A DNA stretch of 64,000 bases, taken from NCBI GenBank assembly GCA_002150815.3, contig NDFF03000141.1:62001-126000 (forward strand). The letters run 5' to 3'. The notes beneath the pieces are model-generated. The model worked only from the letters and a program-made list of their open reading frames with translations, searched no databases and was not told the DNA's origin. The stretch's first letter is position 1. Each line of letters begins with the position of its first letter. Source of the DNA: Grammothele lineata. Its lineage: Eukaryota > Basidiomycota > Agaricomycetes > Polyporales > Polyporaceae. Shown here in pieces: positions 45,159 through 57,041 of the stretch. The position numbers were made by a program, and so were the translations under genes.

Positions 45159-46895
45159 TTAATAAGCACTTAGTTGCGGAACCCTATTCCAGTAGTACTC
45201 CGAGTCAGAGCTCGCATGTCCTCCTCCGTCATCGGGTTCTGGCTCATCTGGCGGGGGCCCATCTTCGGCTACTGCCGTGACGATTTCAGCGTTGTCAGCG
45301 CTAGGTTCGTCCACGAGCTGGGTGAGGATATCCTCGTCAGCTTGGGTGTGCCTCCAATAGAGCCCCTCGTCGTCAATCCCACTGGACGACTCTACTTGGG
45401 GCGGGGGTGTTGAGGGAGGGGAAGACAACACGGCTCTATATGCTGCAGGAGTAGAATGTCGGGATGAGGTTACTGAGGGCGCTCTGGAGTCGCTCGCGCC
45501 TGAGGGGAATGGCTGAGCTCGTGACAATGCGCCGGCGGAAACGATCCGTACGCCTAAGGAGGCTTGAGTTGCAGGCGCACTGAGCGGGGTAGGCGTGGGC
45601 GTCGATGTTGGTGTCGCATACATGAAAGTTGAGGGCGGCTGCTCGACGATTGCCGACCCGACGACACCCTGCTCCAGCACGACGTAGTCGCACGACGCTG
45701 GAGGTGCGACGGACGAAAAGATGACGCTGAGCCTCCGGAAAGGTATCATTCCGTCGCCCGCATCAACCGCGCTCGCGTCGAGCCGCATACGCTTTGCGGG
45801 CCGTTCGTCGCGCGACCGAGGATCGATGTCGGCGCGGGAACGCATACGCCCGGTACGGCTCATCATGATCCGTGCGTTGAGCTGGTTCGCCCACACAAGC
45901 CCCATCTCCCCCTCGTGTACGTCCTCGCCTGGCATGCTATGTGCTCGCGTGAACCAACGCTCCTGATCCGCATACAAAAGTTCGTCTGGACGTGCGTCGT
46001 ACGCGTCGATCCGCACGGGCAGGGGCCGTGCGACCGTTAGGAGGAGTATTGCGAGTCCGTGGTCTGCGGCAAGGCGATGCAGAAGGAAGGATGCCTCTCG
46101 GAGGTGCTTGGCTCGGAGGTACCGGTCCTCGTACGTCGGGTCTTGGCCCCCGTCAAAGAAGTCGGAAAAGGTGTCAATAACGAGCAGTTTGGGCGGCCTG
46201 ATGTGAGAAGGGCCACCCGACTTGGTAGGAAAGATCTCCGTCAAAAGGCGGGTGAGCATGCCATAGCCGCGTGCTCTTTGTGTGTGAACCTCCTGGAGAC
46301 CACTGTGTTCGTGCGAAAGGCGGGGATGGTGGTCAAAGATCTGTTGTAGTCGCGTGGTTTGAAGCTCTTCTCGAGTGCAAATATAATACGCCGATCCAGA
46401 AAGTCCTCCGCGTTCCAAAGGCAGCTGCACTGTCAAGGCAAGTTGCATCGCCAGCTGGGTCTTGCCTGCGTTGCTGAAGAAAAGTGGTCAGCTGGAGGTA
46501 ATAGATCCTATAGTGCTTTGTAGCATACTTCTCACCGCATATTTCCCACAGCATTCCAGTACGCAGGCCACCGCCGAGCACCTTGTCGACAAAGTCATCG
46601 CCGGTCGTGAATGCCTCTGTTCCGAGATTGGCTACTTCCCTAAGGGGAGACGGTGGCTGATATAGCTCTTTGCATACAATGCCGACGATCACATCCATTT
46701 CTTTGAATGTGATCCTGCATCTCTGAGCGGCATCTGACGTTGTCAGCGAAAGCAGGTCGGCTATTGTCTGTAATTTTCCTGTGATCGGTCAGGACAAATT
46801 CTATGTTGACAAGTTAACAGGTGCTCACCCTTGGCCAGCGTAGTTTTCTGGGCCATCGAGAGGCTAGACAAATGTGCCAGGTATCGACTCTCCAT
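45159..46895 (-). CDS. RAD57-like recombinase paralog, copy C (3' end interrupted by transposon)
   Basis: Starts MESRYLAHLSSLSMAQKTT and runs KLQTIADLLSLTTSDAAQRC, VDKVLGGGLRTGMLWEICGE. Walker A is G-E-N-N-A-G-K-T-Q, again split by an intron at the same position. Then QLAMQLALTVQLP, PKLLVIDTFSDFF, WANQLNARIMMSRTGR, RRLSVIFSSVAPPASCDYVV and a long Ser/Pro-rich acidic tail. It is the most diverged of the three copies. The frame enters the inserted element after EYYWN and stops at 45159-45161 after eight element-coded residues (RVPQLSAY), replacing the original conserved ending at 43828-43872. The protein of about 545 residues could still be made with a changed C-terminus and a 3' UTR supplied by the element. 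Confidence 0.75.
45168..45186 (-). repeat. right terminal inverted repeat
   Basis: acttagttgcggaacccta, the perfect inverse of 43873-43891. It also codes the last residues of the present copy C frame. Confidence 0.9.
45187..45194. repeat. right target-site duplication (8 bp)
   Basis: ttccagta, identical to 43865-43872. Because the two copies are still identical, the insertion is probably recent. Confidence 0.85.
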
Positions 46896-47202
46896 CCTCA
46901 GAGAGCCTTGCTGTACGGGTTAGCGGCGACAGCCCCGAGGGTAGGGCAACGCGTCAAGACGCGTCATGGGCGTTCGGAATCAAAAGGCAAGACGCGTTCT
47001 AGTGCACGACGCGCTGGAGCGTCAAATACACGTGACCGCGGAAGAGTACCCACGCTGCCTGCCTGCCTCCGCCAACTAATTCTCAGACTGAGAGATATGC
47101 TGCATCATAGGGCAAACCTGGAAGAGAAAAGCAACAAAATATGCATAACAGGGAACATGTATGATACACAGTGTCTAATCCAACTAACGAGCTGAGAAGA
47201 GT

Positions 47203-50200
47203 TCATTGGCGCCTACCCAGTGACTGCGACGATTCGGTGCGGCCGAGCAACCCTCCGACCACGTTCGTCACCGTCTCTGTAATCTGCCGCTGGTGCGCCT
47301 GCGCGTGCTTCACATAGAACAACCTGACGGATGTCGAGTTCCAGATCCCGAGCGGTGTCATACCGCGTACGTAAATCTCGCCCCATATTAGCGAAGTGAG
47401 CCAGACGATCGACGCGTCGGACCACTGCCGTCTGGTGAGCCGCTACGTCTTGGGGGGAAAGGGATGAGTTAAACGTACCATGAATCGCCGGGGCGCGAAC
47501 GGTGGGGGCTTCGGTAACACATGCCCGAGGTTCGCGCTCCGGAGCATGTCGATGATCGCGCTGTTGGCGGTGGTCGCGTTCAACGACGCTTGTAGGTTCT
47601 GCACCTTTGGTAGCAGCTCCGTAATGATCAACATAACCGTGTCCAGCGGCAGCCTGGTTATCGTCATCAACGCTAAGCAGGTGAATCATAAAGAATGATG
47701 TTAGCTTACCCTTGATGCCAAGACGCAACCCACTCTTGCGTTGGCACAAACCCGTTGCGCCCAACACCTGCCGCCGCGAGCCGTTCCAAACTCCCCGTCA
47801 TATCACCTGATAATGACCGTCCCGCCGCCCTCATCTTGCCCCTCGCCTTCTCAGACATACTACCCGGCCCGTCGGTGTGGGGTAAAGGCGACCCGAAGCT
47901 GGACGCAGTTGGCGACATGAGAGGTCGCGCCGCAGTTGGTTCCTCGTCCGCGGGCGCTGTGCTGCCAGCCAAGATCGCCTCCTCTCGCGAAAGGTCGAGC
48001 TCCTCGACCTCGCGGCTGAGCGCTAACAGTCGCGCCTTCTCGCTCGCGGGGTCGCCCTGCTCCTCGTCGGTTGCGCGGCGCTTGCCCTTGTCAGCCGCAC
48101 CGTTGGCGCGTTCTTCCTTGGCCTGCTGAATGCGACGTATCTCGCGCAGGCCCCGTGCGAGCGTGAACGTGCCAAGGTCCTCGAACTGCTTGTGCGCGCG
48201 GATAATACCGTACACGAGATTTGGGTTCTCGGAAAGGTTGTGTAGGAGGAGTCCGTTAAATGCTTCGAGGATAAAGAAGAGCAGGCGGGGATGACCTTCG
48301 TCTGCAAGCAAGAAGGAAGGGTTGGAGAAGGCGGTGAAGAGTTGGATGAGCCGAGCCGAGGAGGTAACGTTGAGGTTCTTGAAGTATGGAGCGGAGTTTG
48401 ATAACGCTATGATGAGGGCTGGATACAGCGAGTTCAAGCTGCCTGATGTTGTCGCTACCATGGAGTATATAGACTATCCCATCGTCAACATTTAGAATCA
48501 GTTGCGAGAGCACGAGACGCACGTGGACCATGAAATCTCCTGCAGTGCCCATAGTCGCAAATTTTTGCGGAATCTGAGCCTTGATAGGACTGCTGAGTTT
48601 CTGTCCGAATGCACGCTCTGCCGATAAGCTCTGTATCAAGTATGAGAGCACACGGCACATCCCATGTTGTTCTGTGCAAAGCGGTCAGACTCAGTCGTTG
48701 AGAAAACGCGATCAATAATCACACACCGGGCTTGTCTTTGATCTCGAGGGAGTAGCATAGGAGATAAGCGAGGATATCCATTGCTTTGTCAGAGTCGAGG
48801 AGGTAAGCTCTGAATTTCTGTGAATGCCGTTAGAGTAGACTCGAATGGTGCTAGCGAAGTCATTACCTTGTTAAGTTCTACCATCTTCCGAAAGAAGACG
48901 ACTACAATCGTGTGAGAATACATCATTTCGAGATACGTGGAGGCGGCTCACTTGCTTCGACCATGTACGGAACGGACTTCTTCGACCCCGGAAGGAGATT
49001 GTTGACGGAGGACATTTGGTCTTCAAAAATCCCGACCATCCCGTTCAAGATGAACGCGAAGTCGTTTGGTCGATGCTAAGAGTTTGACAGCCATTCAGTC
49101 CACCATCTTCGCCACCGATACAGAGACTTCTACTTACCAGTTTCGCAATGAAATACCTGAAGGCATTCGTCTTCGTTGTCGGTCCCCCGGACTCGTCTCT
49201 CGCAGGCCCACTCTGGAAGTCGAGCAGCACGCAGAGCACTTGGAAGCACATCGAGACCAAGCTCATGCGTGGGTCCTCCCCCTTGAGCAGAAGGTGGTTG
49301 TACGGTAGGCGCCCCGCGACCGTGCCCATGACGTTCGCTGCGCCTCCGGCCGGGTGCGTAGCGTTCATCGCGGTGTTCATCAGGGAGCAGAGGACGGTGA
49401 GCACGTCTCTGCGCGGGAGGCCCTGTACAAAGTGCAGGGTGTACTGCGACGGTGACGTAAAGAGCGCGGAGGGTGGGGAGTATATTTGCCGCGATAGGAG
49501 GACGAGAAGGAGACGAAGGACTTCAGTCTTGTTGCTTTCATACTGCTGGCTGGGGCCCGGGTCAGCCGTGGAGCCAACACCTTTCTCCCTGTTAGTCTGC
49601 AGATGAGTTTCCTTCGCGGGTTCGAGGCGTACAAGTATGACGCACCATATAACGTAGTTGATCTTGTAGTGGTCTACCTGGATCTTCGTCGGCAGCGTGA
49701 ACCCACAGCAGAACATAAGGTCAATGAGGCAGCTGAACAGCCGCTCCGCGACCGACGGTAACGTCTCCTTGGGTCTCGCGGCTTGCGCCCTTCCCTCTGC
49801 CTGCCGCGGTGACACCCCCTTCGATGCTCGCTCGCCCTCTTCGTCCTCGCTCTCGTCCTCATCCTCAATGACGAACTGCGGCTGCGCGCTCGCCTCCTCG
49901 ACCGTCCCTCCCGACCCCCCATCCGTGGATGCCTCCGGTCGCTTCCACAGCACCTCCTGCTCGAACCTGCTCGGCTCGCTCTCGAGCTCAAACACAGCGG
50001 GCAGGACGCGCTCGAGGACGCGGATGCAGTTCAGGACCTCCTTCGTCGCGTTGCGCTCCGCGGCGCCGGTGCCCGCCGCGCGCACGAGCGTCGACGCGAG
50101 CGTGCTGGGCGGCGCGGGGAAGGTGTGGTCCGAGACGAGGTTGAAGAGCCGCGCGGAGATGACGCGCACGAGCGTCGCGACGTTCTCGGGGGCTTCATAC

Positions 50201-50650
50201 AGCGCGCGGCGGACTGTGCGGAAGGAGCGTGGCAGGAGGGACGGAATGGACGGAGAAACGGTATAGTAGATAAGAGCGCTATCCAGGAGCGTAACGAGAT
50301 GGCGTACGTACCGTCGTTATGCGTGATGAGCGAGAAGACGTCCGACGCCGAGTCGAAGAGGGTGACGTACTAGTCCGACCATGATACGTGAGTGATAAGT
50401 AGTATGCACAGGTGAATGGGCACGCACCTGGTCCCAATACGAGTCCCTCTCGGAGATGTTCTGAGTGCGACGCATAAGCACCCGAAGCCTAAGATACGTA
50501 GCCTCAGTACCACGCACTCACGCGGGTCGTGGCGAGTTTCGCTATGCCTCCCGGCTGGCTACGGAAGGCGAGCTTGGGCTGGTCCCCGAGGAGATTGAAT
50601 GGGTCCGGGATCTTCTGGGGAAACTTGGTAAACATTTTGAGGCCGTCCAT
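47203..50650 (-). CDS. HID1: HID1 family protein
   Basis: HID1 (high-temperature-induced dauer formation 1) proteins act at the Golgi in secretory-granule and membrane traffic; fungi carry a conserved member. The start MDGLKMFTKFPQKIPDPFNL lies in a good context (ccaccATGG). Later exons carry MRVISARLFNLVSDHTFPAP, EVLNCIRVLERVLPAVFELE, SVAERLFSCLIDLMFCCGFT, MAILAYLLCYSLEIKDKP, NLNVTSSARLIQLFTAFSNP, ILEAFNGLLLHNLSENPNLV and FEDLGTFTLARGLREIRRIQ. The C-terminal exons carry PLDTVMLIITELLPKVQNLQ and ESSQSLGRRQ. Many small introns; the last join (PRRFM to RLTRRQWSDA) is in phase. Exon limits in the middle (about 48480-49080) were not all resolved. Confidence 0.82.
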
Positions 50651-51082
50651 GGTGGGAGAAGGGGGAGAGAAGGAAATGAGGCCCCAGGTTCCTGTACTGA
50701 AACCAGGAAGAGATGGAGGGAATGCAAGGGCGCGGAGGGAGAGAGGGCGAGGAGGTGCCTGGCCGCACTGCGCAGCCGCGAGCATGCTATGGGCTTGGGC
50801 GTCTGGACCGAAAGCGGTACAGAACGCCGCCGCACATCTCTTGCTTCTTGATTACTACGCGCACGTTCTAATATCATCTGCATGTCGCCAAGAATATCCG
50901 CCCCTCAACATTGCCAAAACAATACAACATTTCATTGACTTCGCAGTACGATATCGTACATTTTCCCGCCTCCTAGTGTCCTCCAAGTTGTTTCAAGCAA
51001 GCCAATTCGATACCTCTCGGATGCTCCTTCTTTGAACGGTACTCATAGCGATCCAAAGCATCGGCGATATACGTGTACACGC
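50651..51082. other. intergenic region between HID1 start and GAD stop
   Basis: About 430 bp. It should contain the HID1 promoter and the 3' UTR of the glutamate decarboxylase gene. No further gene seen. Confidence 0.4.
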
Positions 51083-53085
51083 TCAGCACTGCTTGGCATA
51101 CGTCCCGCTCGACTTGCTTCCAGAACCTTCCTCAAGCTTGCCGTGGTGTCGCTCCGTCGTCACACGAGCCTTCATCGTGCCCAAAGCATGCATGGGACTG
51201 TCTTGCTGAACGAGGCCCTCGACAATCTCGATCTAAAAAACGAAGCGGGCAGTTATAAGGTATTCCCGCGGCGAGTGCTCGAGTATACTCACGATATCGG
51301 CAACCAGCCTGTCGACCATGACCGCCGTCATGGTCTCTCGCACAACGACGCGAAGGATCTCCACGTTGTCCAAGTTGGGCGCGAGCTCGTAGTTCGGGAC
51401 GATCCAGCCCTTCGCGCGAAGCAGGATCTGTACCCACTTTTGCTGGATGTCAGGGTTCTGCTGCTTGAACTCGTCCGTGAAGCGGAAGGAAACCACAGGC
51501 AAGCCGGGGGTGTAACTCTGAGGAAAAGAACTCGGTCAGCACGGAATTTGCACGAGAGTGGTAGCAGGATAACATACCTCAACGCTCTCCTCGTTGAAGG
51601 CGGCCGTTGCCTGAGACACAATACCCTCTGCGGGACGGTGGATGTCGCTCAGCACGACGAACAGGCCGCTCTTTTCCAAAGCGCGACTGAGGAGACGGGC
51701 GTTCTTCAAGTCCTGGAGCGCTACGTTGCGGTAACCCTCGAAGCCGAGATGAATGAAGTTGTAGTACTGTGCGATGATGGGGTGGGCCGGACGTGAGAAG
51801 TTCAGAGAGAACGAGTACTCCACCGAACCGAGATAGTGAAGCTCGAAAATTAGGTCTTTTGGCAAGAACTTCTTCGACCTCCAGACAACCCAACCGACGC
51901 CAACGTAAGAGAGACCAAACTTGTGGCCGGAAGCGTTGATAGAGACGACGCGCGGAATCCTGAAATCCCACTCGAGCTTAGGGTTGGCGAAGGGAGCGAC
52001 GAAACCGCCGGAAGCTCCATCCACGTGAATAGGTACAGAGTGGCCGGTATTCTTCTCATACTCGTCGAGAAGGTCAGCCATCTCTTTCACAGGCTCATAG
52101 TGGCCCGTATACGTGCCTACGTTGACTGAGTGAACACCCGTTCTAGTGTTTAACAGAGCGGACTACTCACTGCCGAGGATGACATAAACGCCGATCGTGT
52201 TCTCATCCACGTATTCCATCGCCCGCTTGGGGTCAAGGCGGTAGTGACTCTCCTCCGAGATTGGCACGAGGCGCGCTTCGACATCGAAGTAACGGGCGAA
52301 CTTCTCAAGTGCGACCTGGGCGTTCGCGCCCATGACGATGTTCGGCCCGGGCTCGTGGATGGACTTGCCTGCCGCTTTGCGCTTCTCTTGCCAAAGGCGC
52401 TTCATAGCGAGACCGCCGAGCTGAATAGCTTCCGAGGAACCGGTCGTGGCAGTGCCGATCGCTTGGCTGGCGGATGGAGCGTGCCAGACATCGGCGAGCA
52501 TGGATACACAGCGAGTGTGGATAACCTCTGTCAAAGCCAATGAGAAACTGTCCGCTGAAATTGCCAAAAGCTGCGCACGGGTCATAGGGTACTCATCCTG
52601 ATCGATGAGGTTCTTGGAGATGTTCTCCATCATGAGAGTGTCGGCCTGACGCGGCATCCATGTGTGTACGAATGACGCCAGGTTGAGGGCGGGTGTGCCG
52701 TCAAGCTCCAACTCTTCATGAATGAGTTGGTAGGCAGCCTCTGCGTCGACGCCCTAAGAGATACGTCAATATTTGCGTCATATTGGCCGGGGCCCAGACT
52801 GAAAACGTACCTTGGATGGAAGTCTGAATTTAGGGATGGGATCCGTGGCATAGCGAGCGCTGTAGGCGTGGACGGCATGATGGTCGGTGGAGCTATTGCC
52901 CAGGTGGTGGCGACCCTTGTGGTCCTGCACGGAGGTCAATGGCGAAAAGGGCGCATCGCTCTTGGAATTAACTCACTTTTGCAGCCTGGATGAGCTGGTC
53001 TGCGTTGATGTGCTGATAAGGAGGCGGTTCATCAATAACAATCAGGCTAGTATCAGATTTGATTGCATACCTTTGAGAGAGCCAT
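51083..53085 (-). CDS. GAD: glutamate decarboxylase
   Basis: PLP enzyme converting L-glutamate to GABA and CO2, the entry to the GABA shunt. The first exon codes only MALSK. Further exons carry the N-terminal region (KFRLPSKGVDAEAAYQLIHE, LNLASFVHTWMPRQADTLMM), GTATTGSSEAIQLGGLAMKR, NIVMGANAQVALEKFARYFD and PIHVDGASGGFVAPFANPKL. The PLP-lysine motif is VVSINASGHKFGLSYVGVGW, with Lys in HKF. SVEYSFSLNFSRPAHPIIAQ follows. The C-terminus is Ser/Lys-rich (KLEEGSGSKSSGTYAKQC). Fungal GAD length. A TATA-like site lies at 53137-53143, about 52 bp before the ATG. Confidence 0.93.
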
Positions 53086-55216
53086 GGCTAGGCGAGGGCA
53101 AGGAGAAAGGTTGTGCGACGGGGAGGCAGGAGGGGATTATATACAGCGTAGTCGTTTGAGGAGCGTGTTATTAATAGGTGTTCGCGGACTATCAACATGT
53201 ATAGCTAGCAGTCGGGTGACATCATAGTGCCTGCGGGGTGATGATACAAGCTTTGCAACGATGACCGGTGCCGTCACCGCGATCGCTGCCCCGCCAATGC
53301 ACGTATGCCCGCGCCCGGCCACCGTGGGTTCTTGCGCCGCACAGAGCCCGGGAGATGCAGCCACTAACTCCTCCGCCAGCCTAGGCCGTCATAAGACCGT
53401 GACAACCGCCATCGATTCCCCAGGATAGGACGTACAGTGGACGGTGCAGGCATGTCACCGGACTTATCTTTAGCTGGCAGCTGCGTCTGAGGCACCAACC
53501 TTGCGGCGACATATACACGCGCAGGCCGTGATGCAAACGCTCTCCTCCCGGGTCCACAGTCCAGACGCAGGCTAGACTTCGGCGTAGTAGAGGTCGTTGG
53601 AAGAGAGCGCTTTTGGGCGCTTCTTGTTGAGGCGCATTGATGATTGATCTACGTGAAGTCCGACCCACTGGGCGTCTCATCTCGTTCGCTTTTGAACGTC
53701 ATTATAACCATGTCCCCAGAACTATCACATCCGTGCAGTGCTTCTACTTTCCGTGCCCTCATATCAGGTTTCGCCCGATATCCCGCGTCATTCACGATTG
53801 TGTCTTGCCTCGCCAAAATCTAGCTCGTGTACTCCAAGTCGAGTACCGAGCTCGCCCGAAATGCTGTCGGCCGAAGTCTACGTCGACGGGCTTTTTCACG
53901 TCAGTGGTACGAGAATTACTCAATACTGCATACGGTACGTTTGAATGTGTCTCCGCTGATTTCAGAGGGCCATCGTCAAATTTTCTTGGCTTGTGCGCTC
54001 ACACGGCATGTTCATAGTGCATCTCCCGTCATGTCACTTATAGTTAAGCCTCAGGTGGACGTTGCATACTACCAATCTCCTCTGCTTTGTGCTTGATAAA
54101 ACGCTTGCTTACAGCACACGCTGGCATATGCCTCGTAATTGGTAGCATCGACAACTAAATGTCAAGTAGCGAGCACTAGTGGTCAAGGATAATGCGGCGT
54201 CACTTCGAACGAGCCCTTACAGGCTCGACCGCTCGGGTCGGGTCAAAGCGGCATAACTGATGTACAAAGTCCCATCCTTGCAAGGTTCTCGCTGGAGCAA
54301 AGTAAGTATAACCTTCAAATCCTATAGCTCGGTTCAGAATTAGGCACATTCCCAGTACCTTGCCCCTTGCGCTCATCTATCGAGCCTCAGGCTTCCTCTG
54401 AGGGATACTATCACAAGCTGCGGTGGATACGCGCCAACTGGGGTTGCTGGTCCCAGAGATTTGATGGGAGTCAATGTCTCAGTAAGTGGAGTTGCCAGGT
54501 GTCTTCTCGTTGACTCGCTAATCGCTATATCTGGGTTTAGAAGCTGTCCCTAAAGAGAAACGTCCGTTACTCGACGACGACGGACTACCGAGCAGTTGCA
54601 TTGATTCTGGAATCAGTAAATGCCATTAATAGTAAATCGCATCATCCGGCTGCTTACATGATATCAACGGCAGCGTCTTGTGTGCTTGTGTGCCCTTCCT
54701 AGTTACGTCACTCACTAGCGCGTCTCCAGATCCTCAGCGTCGATATCCAAGTCGATCGCCCCGCCTTGCACGTCTTTTGCGGGAGGCACAAGACCCCGCA
54801 GATGCTCGTCAAATCCGCCGGTCGCTCCCCGAGGCCGACATATGATTGATCCCGCGAACGACTGCCATGTCTAGCAACTATGCGCAGCGCACTTCCCGCG
54901 TATACGGCGTCCAACATGCTTGCTTCACGACCCCGGTCCGCCTTACAAGACGCACCCGACCGTCTTTCCTCCGTCGGTCTTTCAAAGTGTACCGCGGTCT
55001 CCAGCGTTCTGGTTCTGATTTCCCGGACGACGATCCATGGCACTCCTGGTCCTTTCCGCCGCCCCGATCTCGTCTGCTGATTTGGCTCCCGGTAAATCTG
55101 GATATCCCAACACCTATGCCTTCTGTATTTAAGGAGGACTGAGGCAATGAGGCGTGATCATCCACGACCCAACCTCCTAACTTCTGGATCCACCAAGCTC
55201 TCACTACGCCGCCCAA
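53086..55216. other. 2.1-kb gene-poor stretch
   Basis: Between the GAD start (-) and the seven-helix gene start (+). I find no convincing gene. A minus-strand frame at 54708-55043 faintly resembles part of a HET domain (SMLDAVYAGSALRIVARHG), and a short plus frame near 53861 (MLSAEVYVDGLFHVSGTR) is unexplained. Both could be remnants or chance. Confidence 0.4.
53137..53143 (-). promoter_or_regulatory. TATA box of the GAD gene
   Basis: The reverse strand reads TATATAATC about 52 bp upstream of the GAD start codon, a suitable distance for a short leader. Confidence 0.5.
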
Positions 55217-57041
55217 ATGTTGACGTCCCTCGATCAAACGTACGCTTGCCTGCCTCCTCCTTAGGAATTACCAGATTTACGGTGGTGCCTGCAGCGCGGG
55301 TGCCATGCTTGCGGGTGTGATAGTCGCTGCCATGTAGGACATTTGAACTTCCTGCTATCCAGCTTCCCGCGTTGACCAGATAATAACTACATCGCTTTGA
55401 AACGTAGGCTTTACGGCAGTGAGTACCCCCGATTATCTGTGCCCGTTGTCCTGTTCCGTCTCATGTTGCCGTAGTATCATGCTCGCAAGCTTATTACTAC
55501 TATACACATTACCGGAGCGATCGACCGAGCTTAAAACTTCTCGTATGGGGATTCTTTTCTCTTTTGTTTTTCACTTAGCGATTGATGTTTACCGTAGGTT
55601 GCTGCCGTTTGGGTGACAGAGACTGCACACCAAGTAAGATACCTTGATCAATATGACTTGGGATCTCCTTCAAGTTCTCACTCTACTTCGCATCAGGTGT
55701 TTATCTCGCAGAGCAGTTCGTTGATATTTTCTAATGATTGTCTTCTCCGTTCTGACATTCTCACAGTCTATTCGTATCTGGTCACGCATTACGCCAACCC
55801 GGCGGCTCTTATGGTTCCGAACATGTAAGCCGCCTTCTCAATGACAGAGGAAATCAACTTGAGTCTTGACAATTTTGATAGAGGGCTCATCACCCAGGTC
55901 CCTATGAACGTACGTCTTGTGATCTATCGACATTTCCCCACGTTCTGAACATTGCTCTCATTCTAGGCGTCAACCGGACTGTTTGTACAGTCGTAAGAAG
56001 GACACTTTACCACCGATCAGGTAGACGTCCTGACCCGAGCTGCTTAGATTTTTCGTTGCACGCATCTGGAGGCTGAGTAAAGAGAAGCTGTACCTCGTCA
56101 TTCCTGTGGTGCGTTTCATATGGAGTCTTTCTTTCCAGAAACGGGCTGACGAACGACTGCAGGCTGCACTGGTGGCGGCGGAATTCGTTGTCTCGATCGG
56201 TGCGTGCCTTTCTCTGACCCGTGCGGTTTGTCATCGCCCCTTGACAGGATTACCTCTCGTAGTGTATACCATCAAAGCGTGCGCATTCTTGATGACATTC
56301 ACTGCCAAAAAACACTCATCACGTCCTCATTATTAGCTATTCAATCGAGTCATTCTTGGAGCTGAATCGTATCCGGGTAAATATTTTGATAGCCCAAGTT
56401 TACGGAGTCTGAAGCGAGTGCTACCTTCGTAGGATTTGTCCATCTGCATGAACGTCTTTGCCGCCGCAAGTGACGTCGCCATCGCGGCTATACTCTGCGT
56501 CATTCTGCAGAGTTCGAAGAACGGCTTTTCCCGTTCGAGAACGCTCATCAACAGGCTGGTAAGTTCGGAGTCCTTGTGCCACGTCTGTTGGTGTAGGGAT
56601 TCACGTTTGCAACGCAGATGATTTTTACCGTCAACACGGGCCTACTGACCAGGTGCGCAGTGCGATCCATTAGGCTGAGGCCACGTCGTTCCTGATCTGC
56701 TGACTTTGCACACTAGTATCTGCGCATGCCTCTCCTTGATCACGTTCTTTACTGCGTCGAACAGCTTTATCTACATCACCTTCTACGAGCTGATTGGTCG
56801 TCGTGAGTTCTTCAGCCTCTCCTTCTCTGTGCGTCGATATCTCATTTCCATCACGGTGCCTAACATTGCAGTATATTCGAACTCGTTCATGGCCACCCTC
56901 AATGCCCGCAAGAGTCTCCGTGACGGCTCCTCGGCCGGCGGGGAGCTCTCCCTCTCTCTCCAAAACGTCGCGCCATCGTCTGTAGCGCGTCCCTTCTCCG
57001 TTCGTCCCAGCGTATCCCTACTTCCGGGGATGTCAAGCTAA
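55217..57041 (+). CDS. DUF6534-type seven-helix membrane protein
   Basis: Member of the large agaricomycete family of seven-helix proteins carrying DUF6534, function unknown. Small exons join in phase through GT-AG introns: MLTSLDQTNYQIYGGAC, ISCSQAYYYYTHYRSDRPSL, VAAVWVTETAHQVFISQSIY then SYLVTHYANPAALMVPN, GLITQVPMNASTGLFVQSFF, VARIWRLSKEKLYLVIPV, ALVAAEFVVSIGVYTIKAYS, LSICMNVFAAASDVAIAAIL, NRLMIFTVNTGLLTS, ACLSLITFFTASNSFIYITF and LYSNSFMATLNARKSLRDG. The Y-x-Y-Y run, the NTGLLTS helix and the YSNSFMATLNAR motif are typical. The donor before YSIESF (GTGCGC near 56280) was chosen because it alone keeps the frame. A Ser-rich tail ends GMSS. Confidence 0.78.

Larger units (their letters stand above)
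43873..45186. mobile_element. non-autonomous hAT-type transposon (MITE-like), 1314 bp
   Basis: Bounded by perfect 19-bp terminal inverted repeats (tagggttccgcaactaagt at 43873-43891 and its reverse complement at 45168-45186) and flanked by a perfect 8-bp duplication. Termini beginning TAGGG with an 8-bp target duplication fit the hAT superfamily. No transposase frame is present; the longest frames are under 100 codons. Subterminal GTTAC-containing motifs cluster at both ends (GTAACA-N2-TGTTAC palindromes at 43905-43918 and 44656-44669, acttagttac near 45067 and 45149), as expected for transposase-binding repeats. It sits in the 3' end of RAD57-like copy C, whose frame now ends inside the right terminus. 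Confidence 0.85.
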
